Positions 42,496-51,318 of a stretch of 51,566 nt of DNA are shown piece by piece. The translations under genes were made by a program, and so were the position numbers. The first letter of the stretch is position 1. The number at the start of each line of letters is the position of its first letter. Below the pieces are notes generated by a model. That model had not been told where the DNA came from. It searched no databases and saw only the letters and a program-made list of their open reading frames with translations. Source of the stretch: Acidobacteriota bacterium (GTDB lineage Bacteria > Acidobacteriota > Terriglobia > Bryobacterales > Bryobacteraceae); NCBI GenBank assembly GCA_016871015.1, contig VFZX01000010.1:1-51566 (forward strand), read 5' to 3'.

Positions 42496-43427
42496 GCGCG
42501 AGTCCGCGGCTGGACACTGTGTTGTGTGGGATCCGTATGGCAGCGCCCGTGCTGGCGGCATCGGGAACGTTCGCCTACGGGATCGAGATGGACGGGCTCG
42601 TGGACTGGCCGTGGGTGGGAGGGATCATCGTCAAGGGCCTGTCGCGTGAGCCGATGGAGGGCAATCCTCCGCCGCGGCTGTGGGAGACCGAGTCCGGCAT
42701 GATGAACGCGATCGGGCTGCAGAACATCGGGGTCCGGGCGTTTGTGCGCGAAAAGCTCCCGCGGCTTACGGCGCTGAAGGTCCCGGTGTTCGCCAACGTG
42801 TTTGGGAGCGAAGTCAGCGATTACGCTGAGGTGATTCGCGTGCTGGAGGCGCACGAGGGGATCGCCGGATACGAGCTGAACGTCTCCTGTCCGAACACCA
42901 GGCACGGCGGCGTGCAGTTCGGCGCGGATCCGGCGCTGCTTGGGGAGGTGGTGGCTGAGGCGCGCCGGTGCGCGCGGCGTCCCCTGATCGTCAAGCTGTC
43001 ACCGAATGTCGCCCGGATCCAGCCGCTGGCTCAAGCGGCGGAGAGCGCCGGCGCGGACGCGGTGTCGTTGATCAATACGATCGTTGCGCTAGCGATTGAC
43101 GCGCGGACGCGGCGCCCCCGGATCGCCAACGGGACCGGCGGTCTGAGCGGTCCGGCGATCAAGCCCGTGGCGTTGCGCATGGTGTGGGAGGCGGCGCGGG
43201 CGGTGAAGATTCCTGTGATCGGGCTCGGTGGGATCGCCACCGGCGAGGATGCCGCGGAGTTCCTGATTGCTGGAGCGTCAGCGGTGGAGGTGGGGACGGC
43301 GAGTTTCTTCGATCCGTCATCAGTGAGCCGAGTGGCGCGGGAGCTCGACCGGTTTCTGGCGGTGGAGCACATTGGGCATGTCAGGGATCTGGTGGGGACG
43401 TTGGACATGGGACAATCGAGAAAATGA
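42492..43427 (+). CDS. pyrD: Dihydroorotate dehydrogenase, class 1B catalytic subunit
   Basis: Oxidises dihydroorotate to orotate in pyrimidine synthesis with FMN; cytoplasmic. Seen: GIIVKGLS (Lys48), the catalytic Cys133 in the motif NVSCPNTRHGG, the Asn of INTI, and the FMN-phosphate loops GTGGLSG and GLGGIATGEDA. 311 residues matches class 1 PyrD. Class 1B enzymes need PyrK as electron partner, but no pyrK is adjacent. The ATG lies on the decarboxylase stop; its own stop overlaps the RidA start. Confidence 0.93.
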   Translation: MSASPRLDTVLCGIRMAAPVLAASGTFAYGIEMDGLVDWPWVGGIIVKGLSREPMEGNPPPRLWETESGMMNAIGLQNIGVRAFVREKLPRLTALKVPVFANVFGSEVSDYAEVIRVLEAHEGIAGYELNVSCPNTRHGGVQFGADPALLGEVVAEARRCARRPLIVKLSPNVARIQPLAQAAESAGADAVSLINTIVALAIDARTRRPRIANGTGGLSGPAIKPVALRMVWEAARAVKIPVIGLGGIATGEDAAEFLIAGASAVEVGTASFFDPSSVSRVARELDRFLAVEHIGHVRDLVGTLDMGQSRK

Positions 43428-43804
43428 AACAGACTGTCTCCACCACCCACGCCCCGAAGGCGATCGGGCCATACTCGCAAGCCGTGATCCACGGCGGACT
43501 CGCCTACCTGAGCGGACAGATCCCGCTCGACCCGGCCACCGGCCAGCTCATCGACGGCGACATCGCGGCGCAAACCGCGCGCGTGCTCGACAACTTGAAG
43601 GCAGTGCTCGAAGCCACGGGATCGAGCCTCGACCGGGTGCTCAAAACCACTGTGTACCTTAGCGATATCAGCGAGTTCGCCAAGATGAACGAGGTCTACG
43701 CAGGCTACTTCGGGTCGAACCCGCCCGCGCGGTCAACGATCCAGGCGGCGGCCCTTCCCCGGGGCGCGCGGATCGAGGTCGACATTATCGCGATCGCAGC
43801 CTGA
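43424..43804 (+). CDS. ridA: RidA-family reactive imine/enamine deaminase
   Basis: 126-residue RidA (YjgF/YER057c/UK114) protein, which hydrolyses 2-aminoacrylate and related imines made by PLP enzymes. Seen: KAIGPYSQAV near the start, YLSGQIPLDPATG, the conserved catalytic Arg in NPPARSTIQAAALPRGARIE and Glu120-type EVDIIAIA. It ends a chain coupled by overlaps, downstream of a PLP decarboxylase, for which quenching of a stray imine would be a sensible job. Its 3' end overlaps the convergent membrane-protein gene by 20 bases. Confidence 0.93.
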   Translation: MKQTVSTTHAPKAIGPYSQAVIHGGLAYLSGQIPLDPATGQLIDGDIAAQTARVLDNLKAVLEATGSSLDRVLKTTVYLSDISEFAKMNEVYAGYFGSNPPARSTIQAAALPRGARIEVDIIAIAA

Positions 43805-44339
43805 GATCGCGGCGCAGGTGCGTCCAGCCCGCAAAGATGAGCAGGTAGAGGAGCGTGAGCGGGAATGCGGCAAGGGTCGCGAGCAACCGGACAGCGCCCG
43901 CACCCGCGAGTCCGGCGCGGAACAGGATGAAGTGCTTGATCGTGGACCACTGGGTGTAGTCGAGCCAGAAGTAGTCGCCGTTCTCGTTAAAAACGTGGAA
44001 TTTGGCTGGGATCCGCGCCACCAGCATCCACTTCCACTTCGTCATGATTGGCTCGCCGGAGCAGATGATGCCGCCTGCCGTGTAGTTCTTCCTGGCAAGT
44101 TCGGCGTACAGACGCTTCCGGCCCTCGCGCCCCGGATAATCGGTGACGCGGTAGACCTGGCCCCGGTCCTCTCTGAAACCCTCGGGCAAACCCGCGTAGC
44201 AGGTTACGAGGTCCAGCCGCATGTTGGGATAAATTTCGTACAACCCGGGCAGCAAGTTGTCGAACACGTAGCGCGACCCGCTTTCGACGAGCAGCACCCG
44301 GTCAAAGGGTGGGATCCGCTTTCTGAAGAAGTAGCGCAA
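43785..44339 (-). CDS. Hypothetical protein with C-terminal membrane helix
   Basis: 184 residues with no family I can name. It is predicted alpha/beta with RVLLVESGSRYVFDNLLPGL and LDLVTCYAGLP, a Rossmann-like half slightly recalling GT-B glycosyltransferases but without a donor-site motif, and a C-terminal membrane helix (about 147-168, LLATLAAFPLTLLYLLIF). It begins 3 bp after the large penicillin-binding-protein-like gene and is probably translated with it, hinting at an envelope role. Confidence 0.75.
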   Translation of the reverse strand: MRYFFRKRIPPFDRVLLVESGSRYVFDNLLPGLYEIYPNMRLDLVTCYAGLPEGFREDRGQVYRVTDYPGREGRKRLYAELARKNYTAGGIICSGEPIMTKWKWMLVARIPAKFHVFNENGDYFWLDYTQWSTIKHFILFRAGLAGAGAVRLLATLAAFPLTLLYLLIFAGWTHLRRDLRLRSR

Positions 44340-44342
44340 TCT

Positions 44343-47300
44343 CTAATTCAGGGCCTTCGCCGTCCCCGACTTGGCGAGTTGTGGGCCGGGCACCGGCACG
44401 GTGTTGATCACCAGGTCGCGGAACGACGGGACGAGATTTCGGAAGACGGTAACGGGCAGTGCGCTCGTGAAGCGTTGGCCGGCGGCGTCTTCTCCCGGAA
44501 CGTAGGCGGTCACGGTGCCGAAGAACCTGTCTCCGATGTAGAACACGAAGGCCGCGGTCCGGTTTACCACCTTGGAGCCGACGAGCCACCCGTGCCGGTC
44601 GTGCCGCTCACGGCGGTTGTCACCGGTTCCAGTCTTGCCCCCGATTGCCACCGCCGTTCCGTTGGCAAGTGTGACCGAGTGCCAGGCTCGCGCCGCGGTG
44701 CCCCGTTCCACAACCCCGCTCATCGCATCGCGGACCACCGCGGCGACTTCGACAGGAAGGACGCGCTCCCCCTCCCGGGACTTGCGGGCCATCACGGATT
44801 CCACCGGAGTCCGCTGCGCGAAATGCAGCCGGTCGATGCGGATCGTGGGGAGCCGCACTCCGTCGTTCAAGATGATCCCGACGAGTTCGGCTAGAGCCGC
44901 GGGTGTGTCGCCGGAGCTTCCGAGGGCTGTGCCGTAAGAGGGAACCAGAGACGGGAACGGGTAGCCCATCTTCTTCCAGGATTTGTGAATTTCCTGGAAG
45001 GCTTCCTTCTCCATTAGGGTCTTGATGCGCATGTTCTGGGCGAAGGTCTTGTCGCGTTTCACCAGCCACTGGTATACGAACTGGCGCATCTCCTTGCTTG
45101 CCTCACTCACCTGCTCCCAACTCGCCTTGGGATTGTCGCGCAGGTATTCGAGCAGCCAGAGCTCGAGCGGATGCACGTTGGCGAGATAGGACAGATCGTT
45201 GAGGTCGTATCGATTCGGACCGTACTTGGCGTAGAGCTTCTCGACCTCCCGGCTGTCGATGCCGCGCGCGACCGGGCTGGATTCCAGGTAGACGATTAAT
45301 TCGAGCTCGGTTGCCCGGGGCTTGAGCAAACGGTAGATCACGGCGAGCCGCATCGGATTCATGCGCGAATCCGTGAGGAAGTTGTCCAGCACCTGGTCCG
45401 TGTTCAGGCCGTTGTACTTCTTGAAGTACCGGGATAGGAAAAATGCGCCCTCGTTGTCGGCGAACCGGCGCAGGAGTTTTTCGCGCTCCGGATGCCTCGG
45501 ATCGTCAAGGACCGACGCGGCGTGCGGATTCTTGTAGATATGGTAGTGGACGACCTCCCGCATGATTCGCACGAAGGGAAGGTTCACCGAGCGGAAAAAC
45601 GCCTCGCGCAACGTCATGCGCCGGCCGCCGTCGCGGTCGTCGAAGTTGCTGAAGACCTGGACTCCGCCGCCCGTGTAGAACGTGTCAGACCAAGCCGCGA
45701 TCACGCGGTTCATGGAGGCTTCGAGCATTACCGTGAGGCTCGGGTCGACGCTCTCCATCAGATGCTCCACCGCGAATTTGCGCAGAGTGTCTTGCGGATG
45801 TACCCGCAGGGCTTCAAGCTCGGAGCGCGTCTTGGTGTGCAACTCCTCGTGCAGCCAGGAGACCACTTCGAGGTAGCTCACCAGAGTACGGAGCTTCGCC
45901 GTCGACCCGAGTTCGAGCCTCGATCCTTCGTTGAGGTTCAGAGCCTCTTTGTAGTTGTCCACCTGGATGCGGAGCAGGTTGGCGTCCGAGCGGCGCTCGT
46001 AGAGTGTGAAGCTGTAGATCACCTGATCCGCCCGGTTCATTTCGACCATCTGCTCGCCGAGCAATCCTCCGGCGGCCGCGCCTTCGGGAGTCGCCAATTC
46101 CCGCAGCTTGGCGGCGGCTTGCTGGGAGGCATGTCCGTCGAGGTGGGTATGCGCGGTGAGGTCCAGCCGGTCAAGGTCATAGGTGCTGCCGATTCCCAAC
46201 AGCGTCAACAGCGAGCCGCGCAGTGAATCCGCTGTCTTCCGCTCCGCAAACGCCGCTGGAGGCGCGCCGCTGTAGCGGTTACGAAGAAGGGAGCGCGACC
46301 GGAGAACCGCCTCCCTCATGTCGGTGGAGATGATCCCGGCGTCCACCAGTAGCGGCAGGTATGCTGTCAGGCGGCCGTCGAGCAACTCAGGGGCCTCCTG
46401 GAGGTAGGAACTCGGCTTCCGGATGGCCAGCAGCAGCGTCAGTACCTGGCGGTAGGCCAGGGCCTTCTCCTCGATGTTGGAATCTCCGGGAACCGCGAGC
46501 ACCCGGTTGGTCCGGTCAAAGTCGCTGCCATACCAGGCATAGAGCGCATCACCGAGTCCGTGGACCTCGCCATACCCCGCAAGTGAGGAAAGCGGAACCG
46601 AATTGATGTAGTCACAGATGATCTGCTTGCGCGCGCCGATTGTCTCTTCGCCGTCCTGGTAGGCACGGAGTGAGGCTGAGAGCATCTGGCGGAACTTCTC
46701 CGTCACCGATTCCGTCCGGCCGCCCGGCGAATGGCGCACCTTCTCCAACTGTGTGGCAAGAGTGCTGCCCCCACTCACGGCGTGTCCCGAATGCACCTGG
46801 CGGATTCCAAGGTCGAGCATGGCCTTCGCCAACCGGTCCCACTCGACAGCCGGGTTGCGGTACGGAGTATCGGGATCCAAAATCTCCCGGTTCTCGACGT
46901 AGAGCAGGCTATTCACGACGATCGGCGGGATTGCGTCGTAGTCCCGGTAGATGCGCTGCGGGAACTGGGTCGAATAGAGTGGCTGGCCCGTATAGTCGAG
47001 GATTCGCAGTCCGGCTTGGTTCTTCTCCTTGTAGATCGGTACCCTGGTGAGTCCTGCGAGATACCGGTAGAGCTTGGACGAGCGTGCCTGCGCGATCATC
47101 TCAAACCCAGCTCGCTCGAGCCGGGCCTGAAACTGGGGAAGCCTCGCGTGCCCAAGGCGGGCATCGTACGGCCCGGCCTGCGGGTACTGAATCTCAGGAT
47201 TCGCGCCCGGGCGCACGTCGTAGTGCATCGCCCGTGCCGCGTAGGAGAGGATCCGGGATTGTGCCCATGCGGTCTTAAACTCGAAGCTGGCCAGGAGCGC

Positions 47301-47486
47301 AACAACCAGGCCGGCAGCGATCCAGGGGCTCCGGCGTGGGTTGAGTTCAATGTACCGGTCTCCCCCACTCGGGGGTGGCGTTTCCGGCGAGACAGAGGTC
47401 TCCTCTGCCGGTCCGGTTCCCGGGGAAACCGGCTTTCCAAGCCATGACACGCCCGGAAAGCCGGGAACCTTGACACGAATTTTCAT
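44343..47486 (-). CDS. Class A penicillin-binding protein-like transglycosylase/transpeptidase
   Basis: 1047 residues, building peptidoglycan at the inner membrane. Seen: a Pro-rich cytoplasmic N-terminus (1-50), one membrane helix (about 53-70), a GT51 transglycosylase domain with LLYVENREIL (catalytic-type Glu198) and SGGSTLATQLEK (238-249), and a transpeptidase domain with the SxxK motif GSTAKLRTL (Ser528, Lys531) and KTGTG (951-955). The GT51 motif VENRE differs from the usual EDxxFxxH. It is longer than ordinary PBP1, with an insert between the domains. The unusually long messenger is shared with a downstream unknown gene and probably the upstream oxidase operon (101-base gap). Confidence 0.85.
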   Translation of the reverse strand: MKIRVKVPGFPGVSWLGKPVSPGTGPAEETSVSPETPPPSGGDRYIELNPRRSPWIAAGLVVALLASFEFKTAWAQSRILSYAARAMHYDVRPGANPEIQYPQAGPYDARLGHARLPQFQARLERAGFEMIAQARSSKLYRYLAGLTRVPIYKEKNQAGLRILDYTGQPLYSTQFPQRIYRDYDAIPPIVVNSLLYVENREILDPDTPYRNPAVEWDRLAKAMLDLGIRQVHSGHAVSGGSTLATQLEKVRHSPGGRTESVTEKFRQMLSASLRAYQDGEETIGARKQIICDYINSVPLSSLAGYGEVHGLGDALYAWYGSDFDRTNRVLAVPGDSNIEEKALAYRQVLTLLLAIRKPSSYLQEAPELLDGRLTAYLPLLVDAGIISTDMREAVLRSRSLLRNRYSGAPPAAFAERKTADSLRGSLLTLLGIGSTYDLDRLDLTAHTHLDGHASQQAAAKLRELATPEGAAAGGLLGEQMVEMNRADQVIYSFTLYERRSDANLLRIQVDNYKEALNLNEGSRLELGSTAKLRTLVSYLEVVSWLHEELHTKTRSELEALRVHPQDTLRKFAVEHLMESVDPSLTVMLEASMNRVIAAWSDTFYTGGGVQVFSNFDDRDGGRRMTLREAFFRSVNLPFVRIMREVVHYHIYKNPHAASVLDDPRHPEREKLLRRFADNEGAFFLSRYFKKYNGLNTDQVLDNFLTDSRMNPMRLAVIYRLLKPRATELELIVYLESSPVARGIDSREVEKLYAKYGPNRYDLNDLSYLANVHPLELWLLEYLRDNPKASWEQVSEASKEMRQFVYQWLVKRDKTFAQNMRIKTLMEKEAFQEIHKSWKKMGYPFPSLVPSYGTALGSSGDTPAALAELVGIILNDGVRLPTIRIDRLHFAQRTPVESVMARKSREGERVLPVEVAAVVRDAMSGVVERGTAARAWHSVTLANGTAVAIGGKTGTGDNRRERHDRHGWLVGSKVVNRTAAFVFYIGDRFFGTVTAYVPGEDAAGQRFTSALPVTVFRNLVPSFRDLVINTVPVPGPQLAKSGTAKALN

Positions 47487-47587
47487 GTTCCCGCTCTACC
47501 TCTACAAATATCAGAAATCGGCGGAACTTGCAGAGTCCATTAGAACTTGGGCCAAAACGGTACTGGAGAATCCTCCCTTTGGGGGGA

Positions 47588-49126
47588 TCAGTGGATCGAG
47601 AAGACGGCTACGTCGTGGTGGTACGGATCGAACTGGTACAGCCGCAGCCGCGCCGACGGTTCCCAGTTCAACTGGATTTCCACACGGTGGCGTCCCGGAA
47701 CTCCGTCGCGGCTGACCGGCGGGACATCGATTAGCCCGGCGGCGTCGCCACCAGCCAGCATCCACCAGTGAGCCCGGCCGAAGGTGAAATCACAGCCAGT
47801 CCCGCCTACCGGAACGGTTGACTGGAACTGATTCTCCCAACCGCGGGCACCGCCGAAATCGACGTTGATGTAGCCGTGCACGAAGTGGTCGCCGTTGAGC
47901 AGCGCGACCTTGAACTCGGCCGGCCGGCGGACCCATTTCGGGAACGCGGTTGTGGTGCCGTAGATGGTGTTGTTGGCGTAGAACAGGGTAACGTCAGCGG
48001 TGGTATCGGCCTGGATGCCCTCAGGGAGTGAGGTCCGGTCCCCCCAGTCGCGCCACGCCCGCATCGCCCGGCGCATCAGGCGCTCCATGTCCGGAGCACC
48101 AGCCGTGCGGGCCTCTCTAAGCGTGTTCCACATGACCTTCTCCGGAGCGAGATCGCCGATCTTGGCGATCGCGGCGAGCTGCGTCGTCCGGTTCAGCCTT
48201 GGCCGCGTGCCGAAGACCTCGGTCTCGAAATCGAGCAGGCGCTTGCCGCCCTCTGTCTTGAGGAAATTCTCAATCACCTGCACCCGCGGAGGATGCCTTC
48301 GCCACCCCCAGGTGTAGCTGAGGTTGAAGTACTTCGCCGGTGGCATCTTGATCTTCAGCACAACGCGGGTGCCCTCGTCCATCGGGAAGAAGGTCGAGTC
48401 CATCGCGATGTGCGGCGGCCCGAAGGATCCGGGAACGTTCTGCGGCGGCGCGTCGAAGAACAGGTTGAACGGCGAGAAGTCATCCGCGCCCCGGTGCAGG
48501 ACATAGATCGTGTAGGTGATCGTCCAGGGCAGGTTCTGCACCGCGGTCGTATCCAGCAGCGCGACATCCGACTCAATATGGCTGCCATACCAGATTTGCC
48601 GGACATCGACGTTGCCGCCAATCGGCCGGCCGCTTGTGTCAAACACAGGGCGGACCGCGGCAAGCTTCTCAGGCCCCGTGTAGTGCAGTACCGGCAGTCC
48701 GCTATAGGTGGGGCGCGAGGGGATCGGATTGCCTTCGAGGATATCGAGGCCGAACTGAATTGATGCCGTGTCCACGCGGCCACTGCGTCCCGCCGTGCGG
48801 ATGCGTTCGAACACCGCTGCAAGGTCATCCGCCGGTGATGTGGGATCAACCGGTGTCACCGACACTGGCCCGTCGTGCAGGTTGTAGGGAACACTGGGGC
48901 GCGAGGGATTCGTGTTGACCATCTCCTCGCCGTTGCCGTCAAACATGTTTGAGTCCACGGTGAGCAGGAAGTTCTTGCCAACCGGCAGCGGACCCTCGCC
49001 GGTCACCACGCGCGTGACGGTGCCCCCCGCGAGCTTGGTTTGAACCGATATCGGCGGACGGGGCTGTGGCCGCGGGTGCTGGGCGCACAACGCCGCGGCG
49101 AAAAGCAGGACGCTGATCCGCTTCAT
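47588..49126 (-). CDS. Large secreted protein of unknown family in copper-oxidase operon
   Basis: 512 residues, signal peptide at 1-16 (MKRISVLLFAAALCAQ). No catalytic motif known to me. Notable: a central ALRNTLREA-type helical block, Trp/Gly-rich segments (SYTWGWRRHPPRVQVIEN), a Cys in GGTGCDFTFGRAHWWMLAGG, and a C-terminus with DPYHHDVAVFSIH. The His clusters are compatible with metal binding. It overlaps the SCO gene stop (ATGA) and is clearly in the multicopper oxidase operon. It could be a copper-dependent partner of the oxidase or a substrate-binding protein. Function unknown. Confidence 0.75.
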   Translation of the reverse strand: MKRISVLLFAAALCAQHPRPQPRPPISVQTKLAGGTVTRVVTGEGPLPVGKNFLLTVDSNMFDGNGEEMVNTNPSRPSVPYNLHDGPVSVTPVDPTSPADDLAAVFERIRTAGRSGRVDTASIQFGLDILEGNPIPSRPTYSGLPVLHYTGPEKLAAVRPVFDTSGRPIGGNVDVRQIWYGSHIESDVALLDTTAVQNLPWTITYTIYVLHRGADDFSPFNLFFDAPPQNVPGSFGPPHIAMDSTFFPMDEGTRVVLKIKMPPAKYFNLSYTWGWRRHPPRVQVIENFLKTEGGKRLLDFETEVFGTRPRLNRTTQLAAIAKIGDLAPEKVMWNTLREARTAGAPDMERLMRRAMRAWRDWGDRTSLPEGIQADTTADVTLFYANNTIYGTTTAFPKWVRRPAEFKVALLNGDHFVHGYINVDFGGARGWENQFQSTVPVGGTGCDFTFGRAHWWMLAGGDAAGLIDVPPVSRDGVPGRHRVEIQLNWEPSARLRLYQFDPYHHDVAVFSIH

Positions 49127-49710
49127 GCCACCACCTCCTCGCAGGGCTTGATATCAAGCCAGGACAGGTGCCGCACAATCTTGGCCGGATCGGCCAGCGC
49201 GGGACAGGCGGCCCAGCGGTCGAGCTGTTCATTCCCGTAGCGGATCAGCCCGGTGTGAAATGACTTCTGCCGGTCGAGCTCCGGATTGTTCTCCGTGAAG
49301 CCGAGCTTGCGCCGGAGCAACTCCATGTCCTCCGGTTTGCCGGTAAAGAAACGCCATCCAGGCCCGACCCCTTGCGCGTCGGCGTAGTTCCGCAGGACAC
49401 GCGGAGTGTCAACCACGGGATCCAGCGTGAACGAATACATGTGCACCTCGCGGCCCGCCCGGTCTCCGAGCAGCCGCTGCACCTTAAGAAGGTTCGAGGT
49501 GTACAGCGGACACCGCCCTTCGCAGGTGGTGTACATGAAGTTCACGATCACCGTCTTGCCACGCAACAGATCGTCGTAGAAGCGCGCCCGCTCGTTCTCA
49601 TGGCTGGTCAGCACGACGTTCGGAAAGTAGCCCGCGCGAGGACCCCGGAGGGGCGGCGCGCATTTCATGGTCTCAAACAGAGACCCCAACAAGTTCCTTC
49701 TCAGCATCAC
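49123..49710 (-). CDS. SCO1/SenC-family copper chaperone-like protein
   Basis: 195-residue thioredoxin-fold protein of the SCO family, which delivers copper or acts as thiol reductase. Seen: the copper ligand pair in TTCEGRCP (Cys63, Cys67) and the third ligand in KSFHTGLIRYG (His152), with a VNFMY strand. No hydrophobic anchor is visible at the N-terminus (MMLRRNLLGSLFETMK), unlike most SCO proteins, so export is unclear. It lies 9 bp downstream of the multicopper oxidase and overlaps the next gene, so it probably helps mature that oxidase. Confidence 0.88.
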   Translation of the reverse strand: MMLRRNLLGSLFETMKCAPPLRGPRAGYFPNVVLTSHENERARFYDDLLRGKTVIVNFMYTTCEGRCPLYTSNLLKVQRLLGDRAGREVHMYSFTLDPVVDTPRVLRNYADAQGVGPGWRFFTGKPEDMELLRRKLGFTENNPELDRQKSFHTGLIRYGNEQLDRWAACPALADPAKIVRHLSWLDIKPCEEVVA

Positions 49711-49719
49711 CGTTTCCTC

Positions 49720-51318
49720 CTAAGGGACCACGTCCCAACGGATCATCATGGAGTGATCCTCGTGCAACACGTTGTGGCAGTGCATCACATAGCGGCCGAG
49801 AAAATCGCGGAACCGCATGAAGATCTTGATTTCATCGTTGGGGCCGAGCCGTACGGTATCCTTGCGCGCGCGGTTCACGTCACCTGGACCCGGCCGCCGT
49901 CCGTTGAACTCGAGAATTTGAAACTCCTCAAAGTGAATGTGGATCGGGTGCGACCACGTCGTGCCCTCGTTGCGGAATGTCCAGACCTCGGCGCTGCCGC
50001 GCTTGATCATGGCGTCGATGCGCGCCGTGTCAAACAGCTTCCCGTTGACGAGCCAGTTGCTGTTCAGGTAGTCGAACTTCCAGAGCCGTTCCTGCTTGAC
50101 CTCCCGCATGTCGATCCGAGGAAGCGGGCGGAGCGTTTCCGGAATCCGGCTCGGATCCGCGGTATCGTTGCTGGCCACGTCGAACCGCAATACGGGGTCG
50201 CCGGGGAGCATCAGGTGTCCGGTAGGACCCTCGCCCGCCGTCTGCTCCAACTGGTTCAGCAGGAAAATCTGGTCGCCGCGGCGCGCATTTGAAAAGTCGA
50301 TGATCACGTCGGCCCGCTCGGCCGGACTCAGCGTAACCCCGCTCACGGCGATCGGATGGGGCAGCATGTTCCCGTCGTTTGAGAGCTGTACCATGCGCTC
50401 GCCGTTGGACAGCGCAAAGTGGTAGAAGCGCGACGGACCGCCGTTCAGCAGCCGGAACCGGTACTTGCGCCGCGCGACTTCGAACCGCGGCTGAATCGCA
50501 TTGTTCACGGTGTAGCGGTCCCCGAGGATCCCCGCCGTGTTGAAGACGTCGTAGGCCATCGTGCCGTCCGCGTTGAAGGCGCGGTCATGGAAAATCAACG
50601 GCACGTCGTAGGCACCGGCCGGCAGGCGGAACGCCTTTGGATTGGTGTCCCGTTCGTTGCCCGTGTCCAAGTCATCAAACAGGAGGTAAAACCCGGTCAG
50701 GCCGCGGACTACGTTCTGAGCCGTGAAGTCCTCGCGGTGATCGTGATACCAGAGTGTGGACATGATCTCCGCCGGGTCATCGCCGGCTGGCCGGTTTGCG
50801 TAGTGATGGTCCCGGAAGTGCCCTGGATCCGCGAAGTCGGACGGATAGCCGTCGCTCTCGCTCGCCGTGTGCCCGTTGTGCAGATGCGTTGCGATGGAGG
50901 GGAGCCCGAATCCGACGTGCGAGGCGGGCAGGCTGTTCCGGAACCGGACCAATACCGGCTCGCCATACCGGGCGTGGAAGGTCGGTCCAGGGACCATTCC
51001 GCCGTAGCCCCAGATGGGCGTGGGAGGAAGCTCCGGATGGAAGCGGTGGGTGATGGCCTGGACATTGACGTCGTAGAAGAGCTTCGGCTCGAACTCGGAG
51101 TAGCGCTGGTGGTTTCCAGGAACAGGGGCGGGGTCGAGCCGCTGGACCGGCTGGATCAGCGGAGGAATGGGTAAAGTGGATAGCCACGGAGTAGTCCTTG
51201 GACTTCCCGGGAACGCGAGCGGTTCGTGCGCGCACAGTTGTGCGTTCGCGCGGCGGGGGGCGAGCGATGACGCGCCGGCCATCGAGCCCCACGTGAGCAG
51301 ATCACGGCGCTGAATCAT
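49720..51318 (-). CDS. Multicopper oxidase (CotA/bilirubin-oxidase-like) with Tat signal
   Basis: 532 residues, three cupredoxin domains, oxidising phenols, bilirubin or metal ions with reduction of O2 to water. Seen: Tat signal MIQRRDLLTWGSMAGASSLA, type 2/3 copper ligands THLHNGH (144-150), WYHDHRED (190-197), PIHIHFEEF, and the terminal MHCHNVLHEDHSMM (512-525), where HCH...H supplies the T1/T3 ligands. The Met in HSMM is placed as an axial T1 ligand. A TATAAT box is seven bases before the ATG. First gene of a copper operon with SCO and a 512-residue unknown protein. Confidence 0.93.
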   Translation of the reverse strand: MIQRRDLLTWGSMAGASSLAPRRANAQLCAHEPLAFPGSPRTTPWLSTLPIPPLIQPVQRLDPAPVPGNHQRYSEFEPKLFYDVNVQAITHRFHPELPPTPIWGYGGMVPGPTFHARYGEPVLVRFRNSLPASHVGFGLPSIATHLHNGHTASESDGYPSDFADPGHFRDHHYANRPAGDDPAEIMSTLWYHDHREDFTAQNVVRGLTGFYLLFDDLDTGNERDTNPKAFRLPAGAYDVPLIFHDRAFNADGTMAYDVFNTAGILGDRYTVNNAIQPRFEVARRKYRFRLLNGGPSRFYHFALSNGERMVQLSNDGNMLPHPIAVSGVTLSPAERADVIIDFSNARRGDQIFLLNQLEQTAGEGPTGHLMLPGDPVLRFDVASNDTADPSRIPETLRPLPRIDMREVKQERLWKFDYLNSNWLVNGKLFDTARIDAMIKRGSAEVWTFRNEGTTWSHPIHIHFEEFQILEFNGRRPGPGDVNRARKDTVRLGPNDEIKIFMRFRDFLGRYVMHCHNVLHEDHSMMIRWDVVP

